Shown: one piece after another, positions 1 through 5,081 of the stretch
How positions within the stretch are numbered: position 1 is the stretch's first letter
Layout of the letters: each line of letters opens with the position of its first letter
NCBI GenBank assembly: GCA_026989995.1
Contig: JALSIO010000149.1
Location: 1-5,081, forward strand
DNA: 5,081 bases
DNA from: Myxococcales bacterium
Lineage (GTDB): Bacteria > Myxococcota_A > UBA9160 > JALSIO01
Direction: 5' to 3'
Position numbers and translations under genes: made by a program
Notes under the pieces: generated by a model
Told to the model about the DNA's origin: nothing
The model's input: only the letters and a program-made list of their open reading frames with translations
Database searches by the model: none

Positions 1-61
1 CCCGGAAGGGAGAGCGGGGGTCGACGCGGCGGTCCGCAGGGTCCAGGGGGCCAGGGATCCG
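1..61 (+). other. Leader upstream of actA
   Basis: This short GC-rich stretch precedes actA. I see no convincing -35/-10 promoter, operator or terminator hairpin in it. The actA frame stays open back to the window edge but has no start codon before 62. A second frame runs open from position 3 to a TGA at 63-65, which overlaps the actA ATG as ATGA. That could be the tail of an upstream gene, but 20 codons of mostly Arg, Gly and Ser are not recognisable as any protein. Confidence 0.4.
53..56 (+). promoter_or_regulatory. Probable ribosome binding site of actA
   Basis: AGGG lies 5 bases before the ATG at 62, which is short but workable. It favours the start at 62 over the in-frame ATG at 71 (Met4), for which the spacing would be 14 bases. 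The match to the consensus is only partial. Confidence 0.45.
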
Positions 62-679
62 ATGACCTGGATGCGCCGCGGGCGACGCTTCCTGTTTCCG
101 GTTCTGGCGGCTGCCGCAGCGGCGGCGTGGGTGGTGGCGCTCCCGGGCGCGGGCCCTGTGGCGGCCCAGGCGCCGCCCTCCGAGGAGGCGCGGAAGGCCG
201 AGGAGCTCGCTTCGGATCCCTCCGCGCCGGGGCCGGTGCAGCCGATTCCCTTCAGCCACGCCCTGCACGCCGGCACCTACGAGATCGACTGCCTCTACTG
301 CCACACCGGAACGGATCGCTCCCGGGTGGCCGGTGTGCCCTCGGTCGAGGTCTGCATGGGCTGCCACGCCCACGTCGGGGCCGGTCTCGAGGGGGTGGAG
401 AAGCTCAAGCAGGCCTGGGAGCAGGGCGAGCCCATCGAGTGGATCCAGATCCATCGGCTCCCCGAGCACGTGAAGTTCCGCCACAACCGCCACGTGCAGG
501 CCGGGGTGGCCTGTCAGACCTGCCACGGTCCGGTGGAGGAGATGCACAAGGTCTACCTCGTGCCCGACACGAAGTGGTGGATCTACGGCCTGCCCACGAA
601 GAAGCTCGAGATGGGGTGGTGCATCAAGTGCCATCGGGAGAACGGGGCGTCCCAGGACTGCCTCACCTGCCACTACTAG
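62..679 (+). CDS. actA: Alternative complex III pentahaem cytochrome c subunit ActA
   Basis: This 205-residue periplasmic multihaem cytochrome c is the electron-exit subunit of ACIII: it takes electrons from the Fe-S clusters of ActB and hands them to a cytochrome c or terminal oxidase. Five CXXCH haem-binding motifs are visible at residues 77-81, 98-102, 151-155, 187-191 and 200-204, and the protein ends one residue after the last. The N-terminus has basic residues 5-9, then an Ala/Val-rich hydrophobic stretch at about 10-36. In ActA this usually acts as a membrane anchor, though AAQA near 34-37 could be a cleavage site. Candidate distal haem ligands are His66, His69, His131, His136, His141, His144, His162 and Met184 (in EMGWC before the fourth motif, typical of ActA). 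The order cytochrome, fused MopB/ferredoxin, NrfD identifies ACIII. The related Qrc complex has a six-haem cytochrome and separate B and C subunits, so it fits less well. The start at 62 gives the complete signal region. Confidence 0.93.
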   Translation: MTWMRRGRRFLFPVLAAAAAAAWVVALPGAGPVAAQAPPSEEARKAEELASDPSAPGPVQPIPFSHALHAGTYEIDCLYCHTGTDRSRVAGVPSVEVCMGCHAHVGAGLEGVEKLKQAWEQGEPIEWIQIHRLPEHVKFRHNRHVQAGVACQTCHGPVEEMHKVYLVPDTKWWIYGLPTKKLEMGWCIKCHRENGASQDCLTCHY

Positions 680-689
680 GCGAAGGGCC

Positions 690-695
690 GGAAAG
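690..695 (+). promoter_or_regulatory. Weak ribosome binding site of actB
   Basis: The 21-base spacer between actA and actB holds two purine runs: GAAGGG at 682-687, 13 bases before the ATG, and GGAAAG at 690-695, 5 bases before it. The nearer one is better placed but the farther one is the better match, so which is used is unclear. No terminator is present, which fits co-transcription of actA and actB. Confidence 0.4.
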
Positions 696-700
696 CGCCA

Positions 701-775
701 ATGCCCGAGATCGACCGTCGCGATTTCCTCAAGCTCGTGGGTGTGGGAGCCGGCGCTGCTGCCGCCGCCGGCTGC
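701..775 (+). other. Tat signal peptide with lipobox (ActB residues 1-25)
   Basis: The twin-arginine motif DRRDFLK is followed by a short Val/Gly/Ala hydrophobic core and A-A-G-C with Cys25, then SEPVEKLIPYV. Tat export is expected for a protein folded around Fe-S clusters in the cytoplasm. The lipobox has Ala rather than the usual Leu at -3, which is allowed but weaker. Lipid attachment at Cys25 would tether ActB to the outer face of the cytoplasmic membrane, next to ActC. From memory, the solved ACIII structures show lipidated ActB; I could not check this. Confidence 0.75.
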
Positions 776-3727
776 TCCGAGCCGGTGGAGAAGCTGATCC
801 CCTATGTGGTGCAGCCGGAGGAGATCACCCCGGGCATCCCCGTGACCTACGCCTCGACCTGCGGCGAGTGCCCGGCGGGGTGCGGGCTCCACGTGCGCAC
901 CCGGGAGGGCCGGCCGATCAAGCTCGAGGGAAACCCCGAGCACCCCGTCAACCGCGGGCGTCTTTGCGCCCGGGGCCAGGTGGGCTTCGCGCGCACCTAC
1001 CACCCGGACCGCTACGAAGGCCCCATGCTCCGCGGAGACGACGGCGAGCTCGCGCCCGTCTCCTGGGAGCGGGCCCTCGATGTCCTCGCGGAGCGCGTGC
1101 GGGAGGCGGGATCGGGCACCTTCGTCCTCGGGGGCGAGGTGGGGCCGACGCTCGACGCACTGCTCGACCGCTTCGTCTCGGCCGTCGGAGCCGGCGGGCG
1201 CGTGGTCTACGAGCCCTTCTCCCGGGAGTCGCTGGTGGAGGCGACGCGCCGCGTCTTCGGCGTGGCCAGCGAGCCGGTCTTCGACCTCTCCGGCGCCGAC
1301 CTGGTCCTCGATTTCGGCGGCGACCTGCTCGGCGCCGGGCTCTCGCCCACCGAGCACGCACGGCAGCTCGCCGAGGCGCGCGACGTGGCTGCGCATCCGG
1401 ACGGAGGCGCGCGGCTCGTGGCCATCGCCCCGCGGATGACGCTCACGGCGGCCAACTCCGACGAGTGGATCGCCGCGCGTCCCGGCACCGAGGGCATCCT
1501 GGCCCTGGCCATTGCGCGGGTCGTGGTGGCCGAGCGCGGCGGGCCGTCGGAGCTCCGCTCGGTGCTCGCTCCCTTCGACGCGGACTCCGCGGCGGCCCGC
1601 ACCGGCGTGCGCGCCGAGGTGATCGAGCGCCTCGGTCGGGCGGCGGCCCGGGCGCGGAGCGCCGTGGCCCTTCCGCCCGGGCCGGGGCTCGCGAGCCGGC
1701 GCGCGACCGCCACGGCCGGCGCCGTCCTCGTGCTCGATGCCGCCCTCGGCGCGGTCGGGAAGTCGGTCCGGATCCAGCCGGCGGAGCCGCGGCGCAACCG
1801 CTCGCGCTATCGGGAGGTGCTCGCCCTCATCGATGCGATGAACGCGGGACAGGTCGAGGTCCTGCTCATCCACGACTCCAACCCCGTGTACTCCCTGCCC
1901 GAGGCCTCCCGCTTCCAGGAGGCGCTCGCGCAGGTGCCCTTCGTGGTCGCGACCTCGCCGCTGCGGGACGAGACCACCGAGCGGGCGCACCTCGTGCTTC
2001 CCGACCACACCCGGATGGAGTCCTGGGGGGACGCCTCGCCGCGGGCCGGCATCCGCTCCCTCGTCCAGCCCACCATCCGGCCGCTCAAGGACACCCGCGC
2101 GCTCGGCGACCTTCTTCTCGATCTCGGCCGCGCGCTCGGGCCGGAGGTCGCAGCTCGGCTGCCCTCCGGCAGCTTCCGGCAGGTCCTCGAGGCGGCCTGG
2201 GCGGACACCGACTTCCGGGAGGCGCTGATCCGCGGCGGCGAGTTCCGCGAGACGGGCTCCCTCGCGGTGTCGCTTCGCCCGGAGGCGGCGCGCCTCGAGG
2301 TGGCCGAGCCGCTGCTCGAGGGCGACGGCGAGTTCGTGCTGCTGGCCTTCCCCACGCCGCAGTTCACCGACGGCAGCGGGGCCGCGCTTCCCTGGATGCA
2401 GGAGATCGGCGATCCGGTGGTGAAGGTGGCCTGGGAGGCCTGGGCCGAGCTCTCGCACGCGACCGCGGAGCGCCTGGGCGTGGAGACGGGCGATCTGCTC
2501 CGGATCGAGACGGTGGCGGGGAGCATCGAGCTGCCGGCCCTCCCGCGGGGGGGCATCCGCGACGACGTGATCGCGGTGCCCATCGGCCAGGGCCACACGG
2601 TGGGCTTCTACGCCTCGCGCGAGAAGGATGGAGAGCCCGGGGTGGCCCGGGGCGCCAGCGTGATCTCGATCCTGCCCCAGGCGACCGACGAGTCCGGAGG
2701 CCGGGCCTGGCTCACGGCCCGGGCGCGGGTGACGCCGACGGGAGGCTTCCGGCGCCTTCCCTTCGTGCAGGCGTCGGACAACCAGCGCGGCCGCTCACTC
2801 GGTCTGGCCGTGCCGCTTACCGCCCTCGGCGGGGACCACGGGACGCCACCGGTCCCGGAGGCAGGGCACGGGGACGGCGATCACGGTCGGGCCTCCCACG
2901 AGGGGGGCGTCCACCACGAGGTCCTGACCCCCTACGACCCCGCGGACGATGCCCACGAATCGAGCCCCTACCGCTGGGGCATGAGCATCGACCTCGACCG
3001 GTGCACCGGTTGCAACGCCTGTGTGGCCGCCTGCTACGTGGAGAACAACATCCCCGTCGTCGGCGAGGAGAACGTGCTGAAGAACCGGATCATGAGCTGG
3101 ATCCGGATCGAGCGCTACATCGGGGACGGCGACCGCGAGGGAGGGCGCGAGCGCCATCTCCGCCCGGACCGCGAGAAGCTCGGCGAAACCGATGTCCGCT
3201 TCACGCCCATGCTCTGTCAGCAGTGCGGTGCGGCCCCCTGCGAGTCCGTGTGCCCGGTGCTCGCCACCTACCACGCCGACGAGGGGCTGAACGGCATGAT
3301 CTACAACCGCTGCGTCGGCACGCGGTACTGCTCCAACAACTGCCCCTACAAGGTCCGTCGCTTCAACTACCGGGACTACGCCCGGGAGGAGTGGCCGGGC
3401 AATCTGACGCTCATGCTGAATCCCGATTGCACCGTGCGCCAGCAGGGCGTCATGGAGAAGTGCACCTTCTGCATCCAGCGCATCCAGCTCGCCCGGCAGC
3501 CGGCCAAGGACGAGGGACGGATCCTTCGCGACGGCGAGTTCACGACGGCCTGCGCCCAGTCCTGCCCCACCGGGGCGATCACCTTCGGAAACCTCCGGGA
3601 GGCGGGCTCCGAGGTGCGCAAGCGCAGCCAGGACCCGGTGCGCGGCTACCACGCGCTCCACGCGCTCAATACGAGGCCCGGGATCACCTATCTCAGGAAA
3701 GTGGTCCGGGGACCGGTCGAGGGATAG
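701..3727 (+). CDS. actB: Alternative complex III subunit ActB, MopB-like domain fused to Fe-S ferredoxin domain
   Basis: This 1008-residue peripheral subunit wires quinol oxidation in ActC to the haems of ActA. Residues 1-25 form a Tat signal (RRDFLK at 6-11) ending in a lipobox-like AAGC with Cys25. Residues about 45-680 are a molybdopterin-oxidoreductase (MopB) fold: Cys54/57/61/89 motif, GADLVLDFGGD (198-208), a VEVLLIHDSNP segment (385-395), and a C-terminal dinucleotide-binding-like part at about 583-636. No Cys, Ser or Sec is evident at the molybdenum-ligand position; the segment there reads YEPFSRESLVEATRRVFG (170-187), as in cofactor-free ActB/QrcB proteins. A His-rich linker (712-752) leads to the ferredoxin domain (about 757-965), with cysteine groups 768/771/774/778, 839/842/847/851, 871/877/881 and 921/924/951/955. 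That fits three [4Fe-4S] and one [3Fe-4S] cluster, as described for ACIII. The fused length of about 1000 residues is normal for ActB. I am sure of the family; the presence or absence of a cofactor in the N-terminal half is inference. Confidence 0.94.
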   Translation: MPEIDRRDFLKLVGVGAGAAAAAGCSEPVEKLIPYVVQPEEITPGIPVTYASTCGECPAGCGLHVRTREGRPIKLEGNPEHPVNRGRLCARGQVGFARTYHPDRYEGPMLRGDDGELAPVSWERALDVLAERVREAGSGTFVLGGEVGPTLDALLDRFVSAVGAGGRVVYEPFSRESLVEATRRVFGVASEPVFDLSGADLVLDFGGDLLGAGLSPTEHARQLAEARDVAAHPDGGARLVAIAPRMTLTAANSDEWIAARPGTEGILALAIARVVVAERGGPSELRSVLAPFDADSAAARTGVRAEVIERLGRAAARARSAVALPPGPGLASRRATATAGAVLVLDAALGAVGKSVRIQPAEPRRNRSRYREVLALIDAMNAGQVEVLLIHDSNPVYSLPEASRFQEALAQVPFVVATSPLRDETTERAHLVLPDHTRMESWGDASPRAGIRSLVQPTIRPLKDTRALGDLLLDLGRALGPEVAARLPSGSFRQVLEAAWADTDFREALIRGGEFRETGSLAVSLRPEAARLEVAEPLLEGDGEFVLLAFPTPQFTDGSGAALPWMQEIGDPVVKVAWEAWAELSHATAERLGVETGDLLRIETVAGSIELPALPRGGIRDDVIAVPIGQGHTVGFYASREKDGEPGVARGASVISILPQATDESGGRAWLTARARVTPTGGFRRLPFVQASDNQRGRSLGLAVPLTALGGDHGTPPVPEAGHGDGDHGRASHEGGVHHEVLTPYDPADDAHESSPYRWGMSIDLDRCTGCNACVAACYVENNIPVVGEENVLKNRIMSWIRIERYIGDGDREGGRERHLRPDREKLGETDVRFTPMLCQQCGAAPCESVCPVLATYHADEGLNGMIYNRCVGTRYCSNNCPYKVRRFNYRDYAREEWPGNLTLMLNPDCTVRQQGVMEKCTFCIQRIQLARQPAKDEGRILRDGEFTTACAQSCPTGAITFGNLREAGSEVRKRSQDPVRGYHALHALNTRPGITYLRKVVRGPVEG
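860..967 (+). other. Complete N-terminal [4Fe-4S] cysteine motif in the ActB MopB-like domain
   Basis: Cys54, Cys57, Cys61 and Cys89 form C-x2-C-x3-C-x27-C, the arrangement that holds the proximal [4Fe-4S] cluster in true molybdoenzymes of the DMSO reductase family. It is followed by the usual ARGQ. ACIII structures, as I recall, show no cluster in this domain, so whether these cysteines bind one here is open. Confidence 0.7.
2834..2956 (+). other. His/Gly/Asp-rich interdomain linker of ActB
   Basis: Residues 712-752, between the MopB-like and ferredoxin domains, contain seven histidines (713, 723, 728, 733, 738, 739, 752) among Gly, Asp, Glu and Pro. There is no predicted hydrophobic core, so it is probably a flexible exposed linker. 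Metal binding is possible but not shown. Confidence 0.65.
2969..3595 (+). other. Four-cluster ferredoxin domain of ActB
   Basis: Residues about 757-965 hold 15 motif cysteines in four groups, like the NrfC/PsrB/DmsB electron-transfer subunits but fused to ActB. Group one is C-x2-C-x2-C-x3-C (768-778). Group two is C-x2-C-x4-C-x3-C (839-851). Group three is C-x5-C-x3-C (871-881), with Thr874 where a fourth cysteine would be. Group four is CTFC (921-924) with Cys951 and CPTGA starting at Cys955. The missing cysteine in group three predicts the [3Fe-4S] cluster. This chain carries electrons from the quinol site to the haems. Confidence 0.9.
3719..3724 (+). promoter_or_regulatory. Ribosome binding site of actC inside the actB 3' end
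   Basis: GAGGGA lies 6 bases before the ATG at 3731 and overlaps the last codons of actB, whose TAG stop is at 3725-3727. With only 3 bases between stop and start, translation of actC is probably coupled to that of actB. The site decides the actC start. Confidence 0.75.
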
Positions 3728-3730
3728 ATC

Positions 3731-5081
3731 ATGGCTCCGCCGCCTTCCGCCGTGGCCGCGGCCGACCTGGTGCGGCCCTCCGCACCGGTGAGGGACTCGG
3801 TCATCAACCGGGACATCCTCGCGGTGACCCGGCCGCCCGGGCGCCACTGGCTCACGCTCTTTCTCGCCTCGGTGCTCGGCGTGCTCGCCGCCGTGGGCGT
3901 GCTGGTCTGGCAGACCTGGGAGGGCCTCGGCGTCCTCGGCTACCGCCACCCCATCTTCTGGGGCGTCTACATCGTCACCTTCGTATTCTGGGTCGGTATC
4001 GCCCACGCGGGAACGCTGATCTCCGCGATTCTCTACCTCTTCCGGGCGAAGTGGCGGAATGCCATCAACCGGGGCGCCGAGGCGATGACGGTCTTCGCGG
4101 TCATCACGGCGGCGCTCTTTCCCCTGCTGCACATCGGCCGGATCTGGAAGTTCTACTTCCTGATCCCCTACCCGAACCAGCGGGGACTCTGGGTGAACTT
4201 CAAGAGCCCGCTCCTGTGGGACGTCTTCGCCGTCAACACCTACATGACGATCTCCATCGTCTTCTTCTACGTCGGACTGATTCCCGACCTCGCGATCGCG
4301 CGGGACCGCTCCACGGGCTGGCGCAGGGTCCTCTACGGGATCCTCTCCCTCGGCTGGCAGGGAACCTCGCGTCAGTGGAAGGCCCACAACCGCACGGTGC
4401 TGCACCTCTCGGGGCTGGCCACGCCGCTCGTCCTCTCCGTGCACAGCGTGGTGTCCTGGGACTTCGCCATGAGCATCGTCCCGGGCTGGCACGCGACCAT
4501 CTTCGCCCCCTACTTCGTCGCCGGAGCCATCTTCTCGGGCTTCGCGATGGTGCTCACGGTGATGATCCCGGTACGCCGGATCTTCCGGCTCGAGCCCTAC
4601 ATCACCGACTACCACTTCGAGAACATGTCCCGCTTCATCCTGCTGACCTCGCTGATCGTGGGCTACGCCTACGGGACGGAGTACTTCATCGCCTGGTACA
4701 GCGGGGTGGAGGCCGAGCAGACCTCCTTCTTCCTGCGCGCCTTCGGGCCCTACTGGGGCTCGACCTGGATCATGATCCTCTGCAATGCCGTCTTCCCGCA
4801 GCTGCTCTGGTTCAAGAAGCTCCGCACCAACCTGGCCTTCCTCTTCGTGCTCTCGGTGCTGATCAACATCGGGATGTGGTTCGAGCGCTACGTCATCATC
4901 ATCACCTCGCTGTCTCGGGAGTACGTCCCCGCGGCCTGGGGCATCTACATCCCGAGCCCGGGCGAGCTCACGGTCCTGGTCGGGAGCTTCGCGTGGTTCA
5001 GCATGTGGTTCCTGCTCTTCATCAAGGTCTTCCCGGTGATCGCCATCGCCGAGGTGAAGGAGCTCGCCATCCACGACAAGG
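3731..5081 (+). CDS. actC: Alternative complex III NrfD-like membrane subunit ActC (3' end outside window)
   Basis: ActC is an integral membrane protein of the NrfD/PsrC family. It holds the quinol-oxidation site of ACIII and passes electrons to the ActB [3Fe-4S] cluster. The frame is open for 450 codons and runs off the window without a stop; family members are somewhat longer, so little is missing. After a Pro/Ala-rich cytoplasmic N-terminus (1-35), about ten hydrophobic segments can be seen: 39-60, 76-103, 117-137, 164-186, 225-247, 257-280, 300-323, 344-362, 367-392 and 412-440. Polar residues in or near membrane segments, typical of ActC, include His134 (PLLHIGR), Asp164 (LLWDVFAVNTY), His238 and Asp244 (HSVVSWDF) and His254 (PGWHATIFAPYF). 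His134 and Asp164 are my candidates for the quinol/proton site, by comparison from memory with characterised ActC. The start at 3731 has a good ribosome binding site. The paralogue ActF is also NrfD-like, but the position directly after actB points to ActC. Confidence 0.93.
   Translation, partial: MAPPPSAVAAADLVRPSAPVRDSVINRDILAVTRPPGRHWLTLFLASVLGVLAAVGVLVWQTWEGLGVLGYRHPIFWGVYIVTFVFWVGIAHAGTLISAILYLFRAKWRNAINRGAEAMTVFAVITAALFPLLHIGRIWKFYFLIPYPNQRGLWVNFKSPLLWDVFAVNTYMTISIVFFYVGLIPDLAIARDRSTGWRRVLYGILSLGWQGTSRQWKAHNRTVLHLSGLATPLVLSVHSVVSWDFAMSIVPGWHATIFAPYFVAGAIFSGFAMVLTVMIPVRRIFRLEPYITDYHFENMSRFILLTSLIVGYAYGTEYFIAWYSGVEAEQTSFFLRAFGPYWGSTWIMILCNAVFPQLLWFKKLRTNLAFLFVLSVLINIGMWFERYVIIITSLSREYVPAAWGIYIPSPGELTVLVGSFAWFSMWFLLFIKVFPVIAIAEVKELAIHDK

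Noticed and set aside
62..178. Tat signal on ActA (RRGRRFLF)
   Set aside because: The arginines do not match the Tat consensus closely, and c-type haem is attached after Sec export, so a Sec signal or anchor is the better reading.
680..700. Hairpin or terminator between actA and actB
   Set aside because: Only a 4-base GGGC/GCCC complement reaching into the actB start could be found, with no stable stem and no T-run.
948..1361. Minus-strand open frame of 137 codons within actB
   Set aside because: The product is almost entirely Arg, Pro, Gly and Ala, which is typical of an out-of-frame reading of GC-rich coding DNA. The + strand actB reading is clearly conserved here.
1080..1439. 119-codon + strand frame inside actB
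   Set aside because: It is in a different frame from actB, Ser/Arg/Ala-rich and without a domain; the actB frame explains the region.
1207..2598. Two further long minus-strand frames (1207-1797 and 1807-2598) within actB
   Set aside because: Both are Ser/Arg/Ala-rich with no recognisable motif and lie entirely inside the MopB-like domain of actB.
62..3727. Qrc-type menaquinol:cytochrome c3 complex as an alternative identity
   Set aside because: Qrc has a six-haem cytochrome and separate molybdopterin-like and Fe-S subunits. Here there are five haem motifs and the two parts are fused, as in ACIII.
701..3727. A catalytic molybdenum reductase (polysulfide, tetrathionate or nitrate type)
   Set aside because: No metal-ligand Cys, Sec or Ser is evident at the expected position, and fusion to the ferredoxin domain next to a pentahaem ActA and NrfD protein fits ActB.
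2795..5074. 759-codon open frame on the minus strand beneath the end of actB and most of actC
   Set aside because: It is codon-aligned with actB and actC, so it stays open simply because those genes avoid TTA, CTA and TCA codons. It ends at 2795 opposite a TCA serine codon of actB. Its product is a low-complexity Asp/Glu/Arg/Gly/His mixture, the mirror image of hydrophobic codons, with no domain I recognise.

Overview
The window carries the first three genes of an operon for alternative complex III (ACIII), the membrane quinol:cytochrome c (or quinol:oxidase) oxidoreductase that replaces or supplements the bc1 complex in many bacteria. All three genes are on the + strand: actA (62-679, pentahaem cytochrome c), actB (701-3727, a molybdopterin-oxidoreductase-like domain fused to a four-cluster ferredoxin domain) and actC (3731 to beyond the window end, NrfD/PsrC-type quinol-binding membrane subunit). 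The gaps are 21 and 3 bases, so one transcript is very likely. In known ACIII operons actD, actE, actF and often cytochrome oxidase genes follow; here they would lie past 5081.

The DNA is very GC-rich (judged by eye, not counted), with strong G/C preference at third codon positions. This, together with the Tat lipoprotein signal and an ACIII of the fused-ActB type, suggests a high-GC respiratory Gram-negative such as Gemmatimonadota, Acidobacteriota, Myxococcota or a related group. The sequence alone does not decide which.

Layout: 1-61 is a short leader with no recognisable promoter. Then come actA, a 21-base spacer with a weak ribosome binding site, actB, a 3-base spacer with a good ribosome binding site inside the actB 3' end, and actC, which is cut by the window edge after 450 codons. 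I see no RNA genes, mobile elements, CRISPR arrays, terminators or long repeats. Several long open frames on the minus strand, including one of 759 codons under actB/actC, are by-products of GC-rich codon use.

How the parts work together (known for the family): quinol is oxidised in ActC next to the membrane surface. Electrons enter the [3Fe-4S] and [4Fe-4S] chain in the ActB ferredoxin domain, pass to the haems of ActA (and ActE), and leave to a soluble cytochrome c or a haem-copper oxidase. The ActB N-terminal half is a structural relic of a molybdoenzyme. The system is known, not new. The details worth a second look are the complete N-terminal Fe-S cysteine motif in the supposedly cofactor-free domain, the histidine-rich linker joining the two ActB halves, and an extra cysteine beside the fourth cluster motif.
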